Assembly (NCBI RefSeq): GCF_023715725.1
Contig: NZ_JAMBOT010000008.1
Location: 62,001 to 126,000, forward strand
Reading direction: 5' to 3'
DNA length: 64,000 nucleotides
Origin: Paenibacillus pasadenensis
GTDB lineage: Bacteria > Bacillota > Bacilli > Paenibacillales > Paenibacillaceae
The translations under genes and the position numbers were made by a program. Positions 10,117 to 18,787 of the stretch are shown here, one piece after another (within the stretch, counting starts at the first letter, position 1; each line of letters starts with the position of its first letter). The notes beneath the pieces are model-generated. The model saw nothing but the letters and a program-made list of their open reading frames with translations, did no database searches and was not told the origin of the DNA.

Positions 10117-11346
10117 ATGAAGACAGCTTTAACCAAATGGAATCGAATCAGCCTCGTCAAACGGATTGTTGTAGGGATTATCGTCGGCGTCGCACTGGCG
10201 TTGATCATCCCTGACGCAAAGGTCGTATCGTTGTTCGGCACCCTTTTTGTATCCGCTTTAAAAGCGGTAGCGCCCATGCTCGTTCTGTTCATCGTCATGT
10301 CGGCGATCACGAAACATCAGAAGGGCCGCCAGACCAATATGAAACATATTCTCGTTTTATACGGAATTGGTACGTTTCTCGCGGGGCTGATCGCCGTTAT
10401 CGCCAGCTTTATTTTCCCGGTCAAATTGTCGCTTGTTACTGGCGACGGCGACTTGACGCCTCCAGACGGAATCGCCGATGTATTGGAATCGCTGCTGTTC
10501 AGCGTCGTAGACAATCCGGTCAACGCGCTCATGAACGCGAACTATATCGGTATTCTCGCGTGGGCCGTCGTGCTTGGCATCACGCTGCGGAGCGCTAGCG
10601 AGCAGACCAAAAACATGCTATCCAGCTTCTCGGACGCGATTTCGCAAATCGTAAAATGGGTCATTGAATGCGCGCCGCTTGGCATCATGGGACTCGTGTT
10701 CAACTCCATTACGACCAACGGTCTCTCTTCCCTGCTCGATTACGGAAGGCTGCTGCTCGCGCTCCTCGGATGCATGCTGTTCGTTGCGCTCGTCGTCAAT
10801 CCGCTCATCGTTTACGCGAATACCCGCCGGAATCCTTACCCGCTCGTGCTTCGCTGCCTGAAGGAAAGCGGCATTACCGCCTTTTTCACGCGCAGCTCCG
10901 CCGCAAACATTCCGATTAACATGCGGCTGTGCGAAAAGCTGAAGCTGAATTCGGATACCTATTCGGTATCCATTCCGCTCGGCGCAACGATCAACATGGC
11001 CGGAGCTGCCGTCACGATCTCCGTCCTGACGCTAGCGGCCGTGAATACGCTTGGCATTGAAGTTGATTTTGGGACGGCGCTGCTGCTGTCCGTCGTGTCC
11101 GCTATCTCTGCGGCTGGCGCCTCCGGCGTCGCCGGCGGATCGCTCCTGCTTATTCCGCTGGCCTGCAGCGTCTTCGGCATCCCGAACGAAATCGCGATGC
11201 AGGTCGTCGGCGTCGGCTTCATCATCGGCGTCGTACAGGACTCCTGCGAAACGGCGCTTAACTCCTCATCGGACGTGCTTTTCACGGCGACGGCCGAGTA
11301 TGCGAAGGAGCGTAAAGCAGGCGGGGACGTTGCAGCTGGGGTTTAA
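10117..11346 (+). CDS. sstT: Serine/threonine sodium symporter, SstT-like
   Basis: A dicarboxylate/amino-acid:cation symporter (DAACS) protein of about 409 residues. Hydrophobic segments fill the length. The family hallmarks are visible: a first helix [19 protein letters not shown], a serine-rich re-entrant loop ([19 protein letters not shown]), the phrase [12 protein letters not shown], and a second loop [20 protein letters not shown]. These loops bind substrate and sodium in homologues. The ATG at 10117 is chosen over the upstream TTG because CGGAGGGT lies 6-10 nt before it. Monocistronic with its own terminator. Confidence 0.88.
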   Translation: MKTALTKWNRISLVKRIVVGIIVGVALALIIPDAKVVSLFGTLFVSALKAVAPMLVLFIVMSAITKHQKGRQTNMKHILVLYGIGTFLAGLIAVIASFIFPVKLSLVTGDGDLTPPDGIADVLESLLFSVVDNPVNALMNANYIGILAWAVVLGITLRSASEQTKNMLSSFSDAISQIVKWVIECAPLGIMGLVFNSITTNGLSSLLDYGRLLLALLGCMLFVALVVNPLIVYANTRRNPYPLVLRCLKESGITAFFTRSSAANIPINMRLCEKLKLNSDTYSVSIPLGATINMAGAAVTISVLTLAAVNTLGIEVDFGTALLLSVVSAISAAGASGVAGGSLLLIPLACSVFGIPNEIAMQVVGVGFIIGVVQDSCETALNSSSDVLFTATAEYAKERKAGGDVAAGV

Positions 11347-11367
11347 GTAGACTGTGATTTGAATATC

Positions 11368-11413
11368 AAAAAAGCCTCTGAATCCGCATGTGAGCGGGTT
11401 TGGAGGCTTTTTG
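11368..11413 (+). terminator. Terminator after sstT
   Basis: Stem AAAAAGCCTC / GAGGCTTTTT with an inner CCGC / GCGG pairing, ending in a T run. Confidence 0.75.
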
Positions 11414-11471
11414 ACTTTGACATCATATAAATATGAATACAAGATCATCTGCTTCACTTCCCACGGAGTCG

Positions 11472-11500
11472 TTGACAAGTAAAAAGAAATCCCTTATCCT
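11472..11500 (+). promoter_or_regulatory. Promoter of the TetR/MFS pair
   Basis: Perfect TTGACA at 11472-11477 and TATCCT at 11495-11500 with exact 17-nt spacing, upstream of the TetR-family gene. The operator at 11506-11525 lies over the expected transcription start. Confidence 0.7.
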
Positions 11501-11505
11501 TTTAT

Positions 11506-11525
11506 TAGACTGGACGGTCGGTTTA
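11506..11525 (+). promoter_or_regulatory. Probable TetR-family operator 1 (autoregulation)
   Basis: TAGACTGGACGGTCGGTTTA, containing an imperfect palindrome centred on GGACNGTC. An 18/20 identical copy lies just upstream of the MFS gene at 12153-12172. Such a pair is what a TetR repressor controlling itself and its efflux gene would need. Confidence 0.7.
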
Positions 11526-11543
11526 AACAAGGAGAGTGACGAC

Positions 11544-12134
11544 ATGCCGAGATCCACGGACCATGGCGAACAGACAAAACGTCACATTGCGGCCACGGCG
11601 AAAGAACTGTTCGTGCTCAAAGGCTATGCAGCAGCTACAATGGATGAGATTCGGCAATTATCGGGATCAAGCAAAGGAAGTATCTACCATCACTTCAAAA
11701 GCAAAGAAGTGCTTTTTCTGTACATACTCCAGCTGTCCATGGATGAGTGGATCCGCAAGTGGCGCGACATAGAGAAGCCGCTCGATACGGCACGCGAGAA
11801 GTTATACCGGCTTGCCGAGCATTACGCCGAGGATTTTCGGAATCCTTTGCTGCGGGCTGCGGAAGAGTTTTCGAGCAGCGAAAACTACGATCAGGAGATT
11901 CGGGACAAGCTGCTTGAGCTGACGCGAATGCATTACCCCGCCATTCAACAAGTGGTGGAGGAAGGGATGCGCAACGGCGAGTTTCGTTCGGTACCGCTTG
12001 ACGATTTAACCTTTACCCTGTTTGGGCTGCTGGGAGGATTGAGTGTCGCCTATTATGGATACGACACCGATCGAATTGTCGGCTTATATCGGACTGCAAT
12101 CGACATCTTGCTTCAAGGGATAGAGAAAAAATAA
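11544..12134 (+). CDS. TetR-family transcriptional repressor
   Basis: About 196 residues. The N-terminal helix-turn-helix reads AATAKELFVLKGYAAATMDE, then SSKGSIYHHFKSKEVLF, textbook TetR. The C-terminal ligand and dimer domain is helical. ATG 11544 is the start because AAGGAG lies 8-13 nt upstream; the open frame extends further upstream but lacks a site. It is followed 63 nt later by an MFS transporter carrying the same operator, so it most likely represses itself and the pump and is released by a pump substrate. Confidence 0.85.
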   Translation: MPRSTDHGEQTKRHIAATAKELFVLKGYAAATMDEIRQLSGSSKGSIYHHFKSKEVLFLYILQLSMDEWIRKWRDIEKPLDTAREKLYRLAEHYAEDFRNPLLRAAEEFSSSENYDQEIRDKLLELTRMHYPAIQQVVEEGMRNGEFRSVPLDDLTFTLFGLLGGLSVAYYGYDTDRIVGLYRTAIDILLQGIEKK

Positions 12135-12152
12135 TTTTTTTTGCCTATTAAC

Positions 12153-12172
12153 TAGACCGGACAGTCGGTTTA
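12153..12172 (+). promoter_or_regulatory. Probable TetR-family operator 2 (efflux gene)
   Basis: TAGACCGGACAGTCGGTTTA, differing at two positions from operator 1. It lies 25 nt upstream of the MFS start. Confidence 0.7.
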
Positions 12173-12197
12173 TAGAATACTTAAGGAGGCTTTTATT

Positions 12198-13424
12198 ATG
12201 AAAGCATTGTTCGCAAACCGGGTTTTCCGGATCGTTGCATTCGCCGACCTTCTTCAGCAGCTCGCGATCTGGGTTCGAAATATCGCGCTGCTGTTTTACG
12301 TGATGGAGCAGACCAACAACGATCCCGTCGCCGTTTCCCTGCTGAACGTGATGGAATACGCTCCGATATTTCTATTCTCTTTCATCGGCGGCGCCTTTGC
12401 CGACCGGTGGAATCCGAAGCGGACGATGATAGCAGGCGATCTGCTCAGTGCGCTGTCGATTGGAGCCATTCTTTTTTTCGTGCTAGCGGGGACTTGGCAG
12501 GCCGTATTCGCCGCGACAGTCGTGTCGGCAATCGTCAGTCAGTTCTCTCAGCCTTCCTCGGCCGTCATGTTCAAGAGACATGTGCCCGAGGAGCTGCTGG
12601 CGCCGGCAATCAGTATCTCTCAGGGAATCATGTCCTTGTTCATTATTGTAGGACCGGTCATAGGGACGCTGATCTATTCGTCGCTCGGCCTGACCTTTTC
12701 ATTGGCCGTACTGATCGTGTTATTCCTGACTGCAGCAGCCGTCCAGTTCTTCCTTCCCCCCTCGCCGCGCTCACCCGAACGGAGCTCCCCGCCGATTCTT
12801 AACGATATGAAGGATGGGTTCCGCTATATCCGCAGCCATCGGAACTTAATTATTATTGCGATCACGTTTGCCTGCATCGGGCTTGGATCTGGCTTGGTCC
12901 GGCCGTTGGACATCTACATTGTGACCGAACGTCTTCAGCTCGACAAGGAAAGCGTCCAGTGGTTCTATGCGTTGTCCGGCGCCGGAATGCTGATTGGGGG
13001 CGTGGCGGCAGCGATTCTCGGTCCAAAAATAAATCCGCGTGTCGCCATCTTCACAGGCATCGCCTTCCTGTCGTTTTCCATGATCGTCGAGGCTCTATCC
13101 GTCTGGGTCTATCTAACGGCTGCCATGCGCTTCATGGTCGGCGTCATGACGGCGTTCATGCAAATCGTGCTTGGAGCGATAATGATGAAGCTGGTTGAGG
13201 AGGCCTACATCGGGCGTGTGAACGGTACGATTACGCCGCTGCTCATGGCGGGGACGCTGATTGGGTCCGCTCTGGCGGGTCCGCTCATGAAGTCGATCAC
13301 GCTTGTTCCCGTCTACGGCCTGTCCGCCGCAATTGTTCTGATTGCCGCTTTTGCAAGCCTAAGCATGAAATTTGGCGGCGGTTCTGCAGCCAAAGCGGAT
13401 CAATCCGGAACACATTCAGCTTAA
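12198..13424 (+). CDS. MFS efflux transporter (MDR-type)
   Basis: 408 residues with about 12 hydrophobic segments. The intracellular loop between helices 2 and 3 reads GGAFADRWNPKRTMIAGDLL, the MFS motif-A region. It belongs to the MFS_3/enterobactin-exporter-like group (opening AFADLLQQLAIWVRNIALLF). ATG 12198 has AAGGAGG at a suitable distance. Control by the upstream TetR protein is inferred from the shared operator. The exported compound is unknown. Confidence 0.85.
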   Translation: MKALFANRVFRIVAFADLLQQLAIWVRNIALLFYVMEQTNNDPVAVSLLNVMEYAPIFLFSFIGGAFADRWNPKRTMIAGDLLSALSIGAILFFVLAGTWQAVFAATVVSAIVSQFSQPSSAVMFKRHVPEELLAPAISISQGIMSLFIIVGPVIGTLIYSSLGLTFSLAVLIVLFLTAAAVQFFLPPSPRSPERSSPPILNDMKDGFRYIRSHRNLIIIAITFACIGLGSGLVRPLDIYIVTERLQLDKESVQWFYALSGAGMLIGGVAAAILGPKINPRVAIFTGIAFLSFSMIVEALSVWVYLTAAMRFMVGVMTAFMQIVLGAIMMKLVEEAYIGRVNGTITPLLMAGTLIGSALAGPLMKSITLVPVYGLSAAIVLIAAFASLSMKFGGGSAAKADQSGTHSA

Positions 13425-13452
13425 GTGTGCCTCTGAAGCAGAAGCTGCGTTG

Positions 13453-13494
13453 AAAAGCCTCCTCATCCACCGTAACAATGGATGAGGAGGCTTT
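13453..13494. terminator. Terminator between converging genes
   Basis: Long perfect stem AAGCCTCCTCATCCA / TGGATGAGGAGGCTT with a 9-nt loop. It follows the MFS gene and faces the end of the PLD-helicase gene, so it may work both ways. Confidence 0.8.
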
Positions 13495-13526
13495 GGAGTT
13501 CTAATAAGAAACCGGCCAGCTTAGGG

Positions 13527-15980
13527 CTATTCCTTGGAGGCTGAAGAAGCCCTTTCTTGTTTACGCTCAAAATGGAAATGCAGCCTGTACTGGCAAATCT
13601 CCATCGTCCAGCGATGCAGCACGGATAGATGTTCAGGATCTGGAGTGAAGCGGAGACTGAACACTCCGTCCTCAAACCGAGTCATGCTTCCTTTAGCGGA
13701 GCTCCACTTGAGCATTGGCATCCGTTCGATAAGCCGGCTCACTCCGGCTTCATTGTATTCCCAGAGCTTTTTGGAGTCGTTATCGGAGAAGTCCCGTCTT
13801 TTGCGATATTCCGACTTCATCAAATAACGATGGAAAAAGCGGGCCATCTCCTTTGCTGAGACTGGCTCCGTCCAGCGCTCGGGGCCGCGCTCCAGCATAT
13901 AGAGCAGCACGATCATTTTATAACTCTTGCTCATGACCGTCTTCTCCACATCGCGCAGCCAAGCTTCATACCGATAATAAATGTCCGTTTCTTCCTTTGT
14001 TAAACATTCCGTCCAATGCAGAAAACCGATATAAGTGCCAAACTCGTTCCGGTATTCCCAGCTGTTAGAGCTGCCATGAAGATGGAGCTCCAAATACGTC
14101 GGAATCCGGCCGAGCTCATGTTTAAGATCAAGAAAAGAGCGGTGCAGCCGTTCGCGATGCGGGAGCTTTTTTCGGCTTAACTCGTCAAGCAGATCAACAA
14201 CCGCCGTCTCCAGGTTGAGCTCACAACCCGCAGGGACCGTCGGAATGACCGATTCCCAGGACTTTGCCTTGGGATCTTCGCCGGTTGCGAACAAGCGGAG
14301 CTTTACATCCGCATTACGGTAATTGCCGATTAAATCAATGATCGTACAATGCGACTTCTGCTCCGATAGGCGTAATCCGCGGCCTACCTGCTGGGTAAAC
14401 ACCGTCAATGATTCCGTAGGACGAACAAACAGCAGCGTATCTACGCTCGGAATATCGACACCTTCGTTGAACAAATCCACCGTGAACAGAATATCCAGCT
14501 TCTGCTCATCCAGGCGGTTGATTGCTTCCTCCCTCGTGATGCCGGTCGCTTTGGAATGAAGGCAGATCGCGCGCACTCCTTTACTCTGGAAATATTCCGC
14601 CAAAAAATCCGCCTGCCGAATTGAGGAGCAAAAACCGATCGACCTCGTTTGTTTATGCCGGTTCCAGGCGTCGAAAACCTTCTCGGCCAGCTCCATTTTC
14701 AACTGTGCAGCAGCTAATTGTTCATCGTCGTAATGCGTACCGAGCCAGCGAATCGCGGAATAATCCGTGTCGTCGTATACGCCAAAATAGTGGAACGGCG
14801 CCAACCAGCTGCGACGGATTGCTTCTATAAAATGAATTTGGTACGCTACGTTCCCGTCACACAGCGCATATACATCCTTGCCATCCATTCGGTCCGGCGT
14901 CGCCGTAATGCCAAGCAAAAACTGCGGCTTAAAATATTGAATGACCGACTGATACGATACGGCAGCAGCATGATGAAATTCATCCACCACGACAAGATCA
15001 AAGCGATCCTCTGCGAACGACTCCCTATGTTTTTTCATTCCAAGCGTGTAAATGGAAGCAAACACACAGTCGGCGTCTCCCTCTTTATTCATCCCGTTAA
15101 ACAGGCCAAACGTCCGCTCCGGCATAATTCGTTGAAATGAGCGCTGTGCTTGCAGAAGAATTTCCTCACGATGAGCAACAAACAATACCCGTTGAAACCT
15201 TTGGGCGAAAAAGCCCGCCAGGTTTGTTTTCCCGAGTCCAGTGGCCATAACGACCATCGCTTTGTCATATTCCTCTTCCAACGTTCTCTCCAGCGCATCC
15301 AAAGCTTCAAGCTGAGCAAATCGCGGGAAAATAGGAGTAAAGTCAGCACCAGGGGTCTTTTCCATGACAGAAGCTTCGATCGTTTCGGTCCGATACTCCT
15401 CCTCTTCCATCTCCGTAATCATGCGGGTTAGCTCGGGATTTTTGCGATGGCAGGTTCGGTATTCCTCTTCGTACAGAGAGATCGTATGCTCATTTAATGG
15501 AAGAGTAGAGTCATGGTAAAAATTGTGCATAAACTTCTCCAGCGCGATCTGGAACGTATAGGGCTCCGCTTTGGCGTTCATCGCGAGGTTCCATTCCATA
15601 CCCATTCTCATCGCCGACATAGAGAAGTTCGAGGAGCCGACAATAAGCAGTCCTTCACCATTGTCATAATCGAACAAATAAGCCTTTGGATGAAAAGAAG
15701 TGCCCATGCTGCGCCATAACCGGGCTTCCAGCCGTGAATCAATCTCACGCAGAGCCTGTAGGCCTTCCGGCTGCGTCACAAATAAATAATCTCCAGCGAG
15801 CACCTTTACTTCGGCTCCCCGCTGAATGGCATTTTTCAGATGCGGCGCCAGAAGGCGCACCCCGGACTGCATGACGAAGGAGGTCATAATATAAATGCCG
15901 GAAGCGTTCTGCATGCCGGTAATTAGATCATCTGCTAGATTTTCCGTAATTAGCTTAACGTTAAGCTTAGTCGTCGACAT
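13527..15980 (-). CDS. PLD-nuclease/DEAD-box helicase fusion
   Basis: 817 residues. An N-terminal phospholipase-D-type nuclease domain has one HxK motif (HPKAYLF, residues 97-103) followed by VGSSNFS. A superfamily-2 helicase follows: Walker A MATGLGKTN (245-253), DEFH box VVDEFHH (331-337), motif III-like GITATP (357-362), and motif VI QVGRGLRL (531-538). The last 250 residues carry no motif I know, apart from a HELGRIPTYLELHL-like segment seen in helicases of this group. Such PLD-helicases are common in defence islands. The start overlaps the MazG-like gene by 14 nt, so translation is probably coupled. It lies at the edge of an island whose next system is Wadjet. Confidence 0.8.
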   Translation of the reverse strand: MSTTKLNVKLITENLADDLITGMQNASGIYIMTSFVMQSGVRLLAPHLKNAIQRGAEVKVLAGDYLFVTQPEGLQALREIDSRLEARLWRSMGTSFHPKAYLFDYDNGEGLLIVGSSNFSMSAMRMGMEWNLAMNAKAEPYTFQIALEKFMHNFYHDSTLPLNEHTISLYEEEYRTCHRKNPELTRMITEMEEEEYRTETIEASVMEKTPGADFTPIFPRFAQLEALDALERTLEEEYDKAMVVMATGLGKTNLAGFFAQRFQRVLFVAHREEILLQAQRSFQRIMPERTFGLFNGMNKEGDADCVFASIYTLGMKKHRESFAEDRFDLVVVDEFHHAAAVSYQSVIQYFKPQFLLGITATPDRMDGKDVYALCDGNVAYQIHFIEAIRRSWLAPFHYFGVYDDTDYSAIRWLGTHYDDEQLAAAQLKMELAEKVFDAWNRHKQTRSIGFCSSIRQADFLAEYFQSKGVRAICLHSKATGITREEAINRLDEQKLDILFTVDLFNEGVDIPSVDTLLFVRPTESLTVFTQQVGRGLRLSEQKSHCTIIDLIGNYRNADVKLRLFATGEDPKAKSWESVIPTVPAGCELNLETAVVDLLDELSRKKLPHRERLHRSFLDLKHELGRIPTYLELHLHGSSNSWEYRNEFGTYIGFLHWTECLTKEETDIYYRYEAWLRDVEKTVMSKSYKMIVLLYMLERGPERWTEPVSAKEMARFFHRYLMKSEYRKRRDFSDNDSKKLWEYNEAGVSRLIERMPMLKWSSAKGSMTRFEDGVFSLRFTPDPEHLSVLHRWTMEICQYRLHFHFERKQERASSASKE

Positions 15981-16290
15981 CGATCAAATACACCCGGTCA
16001 AGAAATCCGCCGCGCTTCTCCGCCTTTTTCTCTCGGGTAGCTTCAAGCTGCTCCCAGTTCGATCCATGCGCAGCCGCCAGCGCGCGGATGACCTCCAGCA
16101 TATCGGCCAGCTCTTCCAGAGCTTCCGCCGGTTGCTCCGCAGCGAAATACTCCTCCGACTCTTCCTTTAACTTGCGGTTAAGTTCTACGATGAACTCTTG
16201 CTCGTCCAAGGTGCGGCTGCGGAATTCTTTGCCCGTCGATTGTATAATGTTGGGGATCAGGTCGCGGACGAGTTTATTGTATTGGGGCAT
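15967..16290 (-). CDS. MazG-like nucleoside triphosphate pyrophosphohydrolase
   Basis: 107 residues of all-alpha NTP pyrophosphatase fold: NKLVRDLIPNII at the start, then KLKEESEEYF (EExxE metal motif) and ALEELADMLEVIRAL (ExxD metal motif). These four acidic residues bind magnesium in MazG enzymes, which hydrolyse NTPs to NMPs and diphosphate. ATG 16290 follows GGAAGGA. The last 14 nt overlap the PLD-helicase start. The pairing suggests that nucleotide-pool cleaning or signalling accompanies the helicase; this is inference. Confidence 0.85.
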   Translation of the reverse strand: MPQYNKLVRDLIPNIIQSTGKEFRSRTLDEQEFIVELNRKLKEESEEYFAAEQPAEALEELADMLEVIRALAAAHGSNWEQLEATREKKAEKRGGFLDRVYLIDVDD

Positions 16291-16340
16291 GATGGTATCT
16301 TCCTTCCGTGAAAATCTTATTTATTCAGAATCTACTTCTC

Positions 16341-16556
16341 TCAAACACCGCTTTCTGTAAGTCTTTCCACAAATGAAATATCCGCCGGAGCAAATTCAAA
16401 CTCTGACAATTCGCTAGTATAGACCCATTGGAATTCAGCATGCTCAACCAATATGATCTCTCCGTCTACCAGTCTATCTCGGAATACATGTAAACGTATC
16501 TTAGTAGCCCATAACTTTTCAAATAAAAAGTTCATCTCAATAAAAAGAGAAACCAA
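16341..16556 (-). pseudogene. C-terminal stub of a Nudix hydrolase
   Basis: The frame encodes the last 60 or so residues of a MutT-type (deoxy)nucleoside triphosphate pyrophosphohydrolase: KIRLHVFRDRLVDGEIILVE, HAEFQWVYTSELSEFEFAPA, DISFVERL. The Nudix box (GX5EX7REUXEEXGU), which should lie upstream, is absent. What lies upstream instead is the toxin remnant. The piece is therefore a truncated gene. It sits beside a second nucleotide-cleaning gene (MazG-like), so the ancestral cluster may have had both. Confidence 0.65.
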
Positions 16557-16614
16557 CCGTCTGAAAAAAGATGTGGGTTTCTCGAGACTCTAGCGCTGAT
16601 TGCTCAGCGTCTGT

Positions 16615-16848
16615 TTATTCCAACATTTTTCGTATCAGCCAATGATAATCTTGTCTGCAATCTACGATATGCTCCACATATACCGTTTGATCTTGAATGA
16701 TACAACACCAAATACCATTTCTCTAAGAACATTTTATGATATTTATTTGGTGGAATAAATTCGGCGTCTAAAACGGAAAACACTCCGGCATCCGTTCCAA
16801 AGACAAATCATCAGAGACGAGAACCTTATAACGTAGCGTTTTTTCCAT
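16615..16848 (-). pseudogene. Frameshifted RelE/ParE-type toxin
   Basis: The start ATG 16848 overlaps the antitoxin end by 23 nt. The three frames contain successive pieces of a RelE/ParE toxin: MEKTLRYKVLVSDDLS then LERMPECFPF; then LDAEFIPPNKYHKMFLEKWY; then VYVEHIVDCRQDYHWLIRKM and a TAA at 16615. At least two frameshifts are needed to join them, and the helical N-terminal part between DDLS and LERMPE is missing. The conserved C-terminus (VDCRQDY) is the recognisable toxin signature. Inactive as it stands. Confidence 0.7.
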
Positions 16849-17119
16849 GCTGCGCCTCATTAATAATGAAATCTAATTCAAGGTCCAGTTCATCAGGCGT
16901 TACACCAGCGCGTCCAGCCAAACGATCCTTCTGAATAGCCAACAGCTCTTCACGCAGCTTCAGCATTTTTTCGCGGCGGGAGAAAACCTCAATATCCATA
17001 TCAACCAAATCTCCCTTGCCGATCTTGGTTAAATAAAGCGGATCCCCGGAACTCTTACATAATTCGGCGATTTCATTATAGTGTTGTCTAAAACTCGCAG
17101 AAGGCTTAATGATTATCAC
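16826..17119 (-). CDS. Phd/YefM-type antitoxin
   Basis: About 97 residues: IIIKPSASFRQHYNEIAELC, GDPLYLTKIGKGDLVDMDIE, then a basic-helical tail RREKMLKLREELLAIQKDRL. This is the prevent-host-death antitoxin pattern, with an N-terminal DNA-binding dimer domain and a C-terminal toxin-binding helix. GTG at 17119 is preferred over the ATG 15 nt upstream, because AAGGGGTG precedes it and homologues begin at this position. Its toxin gene downstream is wrecked, so this is an orphan antitoxin that may still bind its promoter or neutralise related toxins. Confidence 0.75.
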   Translation of the reverse strand: MIIIKPSASFRQHYNEIAELCKSSGDPLYLTKIGKGDLVDMDIEVFSRREKMLKLREELLAIQKDRLAGRAGVTPDELDLELDFIINEAQHGKNATL

Positions 17120-17297
17120 GTCCACCCCTTGCATAGTTATATGTTAGTTTTACTGTATCCTCAGGGTAACCGCCCCGCCAACCCAAAAAAACAACTCCAT
17201 CAACTAATCTATATTCGGAGCGACTGCTTGCCTGCACTTTGACTCCAAATTGGTCGTTAAACTTCAAAATTATTTTATAAGCCGAAGATTCGCTTTT
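17106..17297 (-). other. Small open frame between Wadjet and the antitoxin, no clear start
   Basis: A stop-to-stop frame of about 63 codons (KIILKFNDQFGVKVQASSRS, EYRLVDGVVFLGWRGGYPED, TVKLTYNYARGG) with convincing codon use but no ATG; TTG near 17273 is the only candidate start. It ends inside the first codons of the antitoxin, as if translationally coupled. It is probably the 3' end of a gene whose 5' part was lost when the Wadjet operon arrived. Function unknown. Confidence 0.4.
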
Positions 17298-17340
17298 TTA
17301 GTACAAATGAATATACCCAATTAGCTCGTAGAAACTCCCT

Positions 17341-18753
17341 TTAGCACTTTAATACCTTTTTGATTACTTGTATCCAGTCTTCTCGCAATTCTTTAGTAAT
17401 CTCTTCTTGATAAACCTTTTTCTTTTGTTTCGCCATCGCTTTCGGTAAATCCCCTCGCATTCCTCCCAGTATCGTTACGTCTTGTTGAGTGAGCGATTGA
17501 TTTTGAGGATGTACATGTTCGTTATAAGTAACAGCATCCATACGCATAACCTGAATATCCCCTAGTGCTTCTAAATTCACTTTCATTTGCAAGCCAGAGA
17601 GATCAAAATCACCGGAGTAATGAATCGTACAATCCGGGTTAAATTCAAGTAATTGATATATAAAATACTTACATGCATCCCGTGCTCGTCCTGAAGGGCA
17701 TACGAGAATTGGAAAACAATCAGGAATCTGTTCAAGCACTATCCCGTTTGTTTCAAAAAAATGAATAGTTTCATTTACTAAGAACAAAAACACAGATGGA
17801 TTTTCAAAGATATATAGATCAGCTGGCTTGAACCAATTTTGACTGGAATGCAACTCATTTAAGTTTAGCGTTCTAGCTGTTATTCCATAAAACTCATCCG
17901 GTATAAATACATGCATATACGAGCTAACATCATCAGCCAAAATCCCTGAAACCCGATAAATATATCTGCGCTTCATAAAATCGGGAACCAGCAAGTGCTC
18001 ATTTCCCGTTATTCGACCGCTTTTCAGTTGTTCAGTATGAATATGGTCTAATGCATGCCATAGTAATCTTCCTGCCGGAAACTCCTTATCAAAAGCATGC
18101 GGATCTCGTTCTGTAATAAATTCCGCAAATATTTGAAGAGGCACCCATGGCACAGAGCTACCTATATCTTGTAACATCTTGTCATCTTCAACGAATAGAT
18201 ACCATAGTGCTTTTAAGCAATGAAATATTATTTCAACAGAGTCTTCCGTATTGGTTCGCATCGTATGCTGCACAATTCTATAACCTGGTGCTACCCCATC
18301 GTGCAGTCTTTGAAGCCAGTTAAACGTACTTTCCTCTAATTTAAGATTAGAAGCACTGAGACCCATATAGTTCGCGAATCGATTATTGGCCTGCTCAAAT
18401 AATGTATGCCATGCGTGCTCCTGCAACTGCCTTCGCTCTGAATTAGTCACCAGCGGCACATTATTCAACACCTCATACAACTCAGGGATATTCAGTTTGT
18501 ATCCCTGAGCGATCTCCTCGGCAAATACTTTCAAATGTAACTCAATCGTGGAACCTGGTCGGATTAATCTTTCTAACCTACCTCCAAAAAACTCTTGGAG
18601 TCTAATGGCTTCATCGATAGATGCTACGCTAACATTTACTTTGCCTCTTACTCCGTTTTGTCCCCGATATTTATTAAATATGGCTTCTAATAAATTTTGC
18701 AGCAGCGGATCTTCATAGTATTGTTTCGCTGACTTCCTGGATCTTACCTCCAT
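17341..18753 (-). CDS. jetD: Wadjet type III nuclease subunit JetD (DUF2399/TIGR02679-like)
   Basis: 470 residues. The C-terminal TOPRIM-like region carries ILVCPSGRARDACKYFIYQL and IHYSGDFDLSGLQMKVNLEA, whose acidic residues are the expected metal ligands of the Wadjet nuclease. The N-terminal half begins KYRGQNGVRGKVNVS and matches the TIGR02679 layout. In Wadjet systems JetD cuts plasmid DNA that the JetABC SMC-like motor has looped. The gene starts 34 nt after jetC and is the last gene of the operon. It is somewhat longer than the usual 400 or so residues. AT-rich compared with flanking core genes. Confidence 0.85.
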   Translation of the reverse strand: MEVRSRKSAKQYYEDPLLQNLLEAIFNKYRGQNGVRGKVNVSVASIDEAIRLQEFFGGRLERLIRPGSTIELHLKVFAEEIAQGYKLNIPELYEVLNNVPLVTNSERRQLQEHAWHTLFEQANNRFANYMGLSASNLKLEESTFNWLQRLHDGVAPGYRIVQHTMRTNTEDSVEIIFHCLKALWYLFVEDDKMLQDIGSSVPWVPLQIFAEFITERDPHAFDKEFPAGRLLWHALDHIHTEQLKSGRITGNEHLLVPDFMKRRYIYRVSGILADDVSSYMHVFIPDEFYGITARTLNLNELHSSQNWFKPADLYIFENPSVFLFLVNETIHFFETNGIVLEQIPDCFPILVCPSGRARDACKYFIYQLLEFNPDCTIHYSGDFDLSGLQMKVNLEALGDIQVMRMDAVTYNEHVHPQNQSLTQQDVTILGGMRGDLPKAMAKQKKKVYQEEITKELREDWIQVIKKVLKC

Positions 18754-18787
18754 TACTAAAACGCCTCACTTATATCTGCTACTGAAA

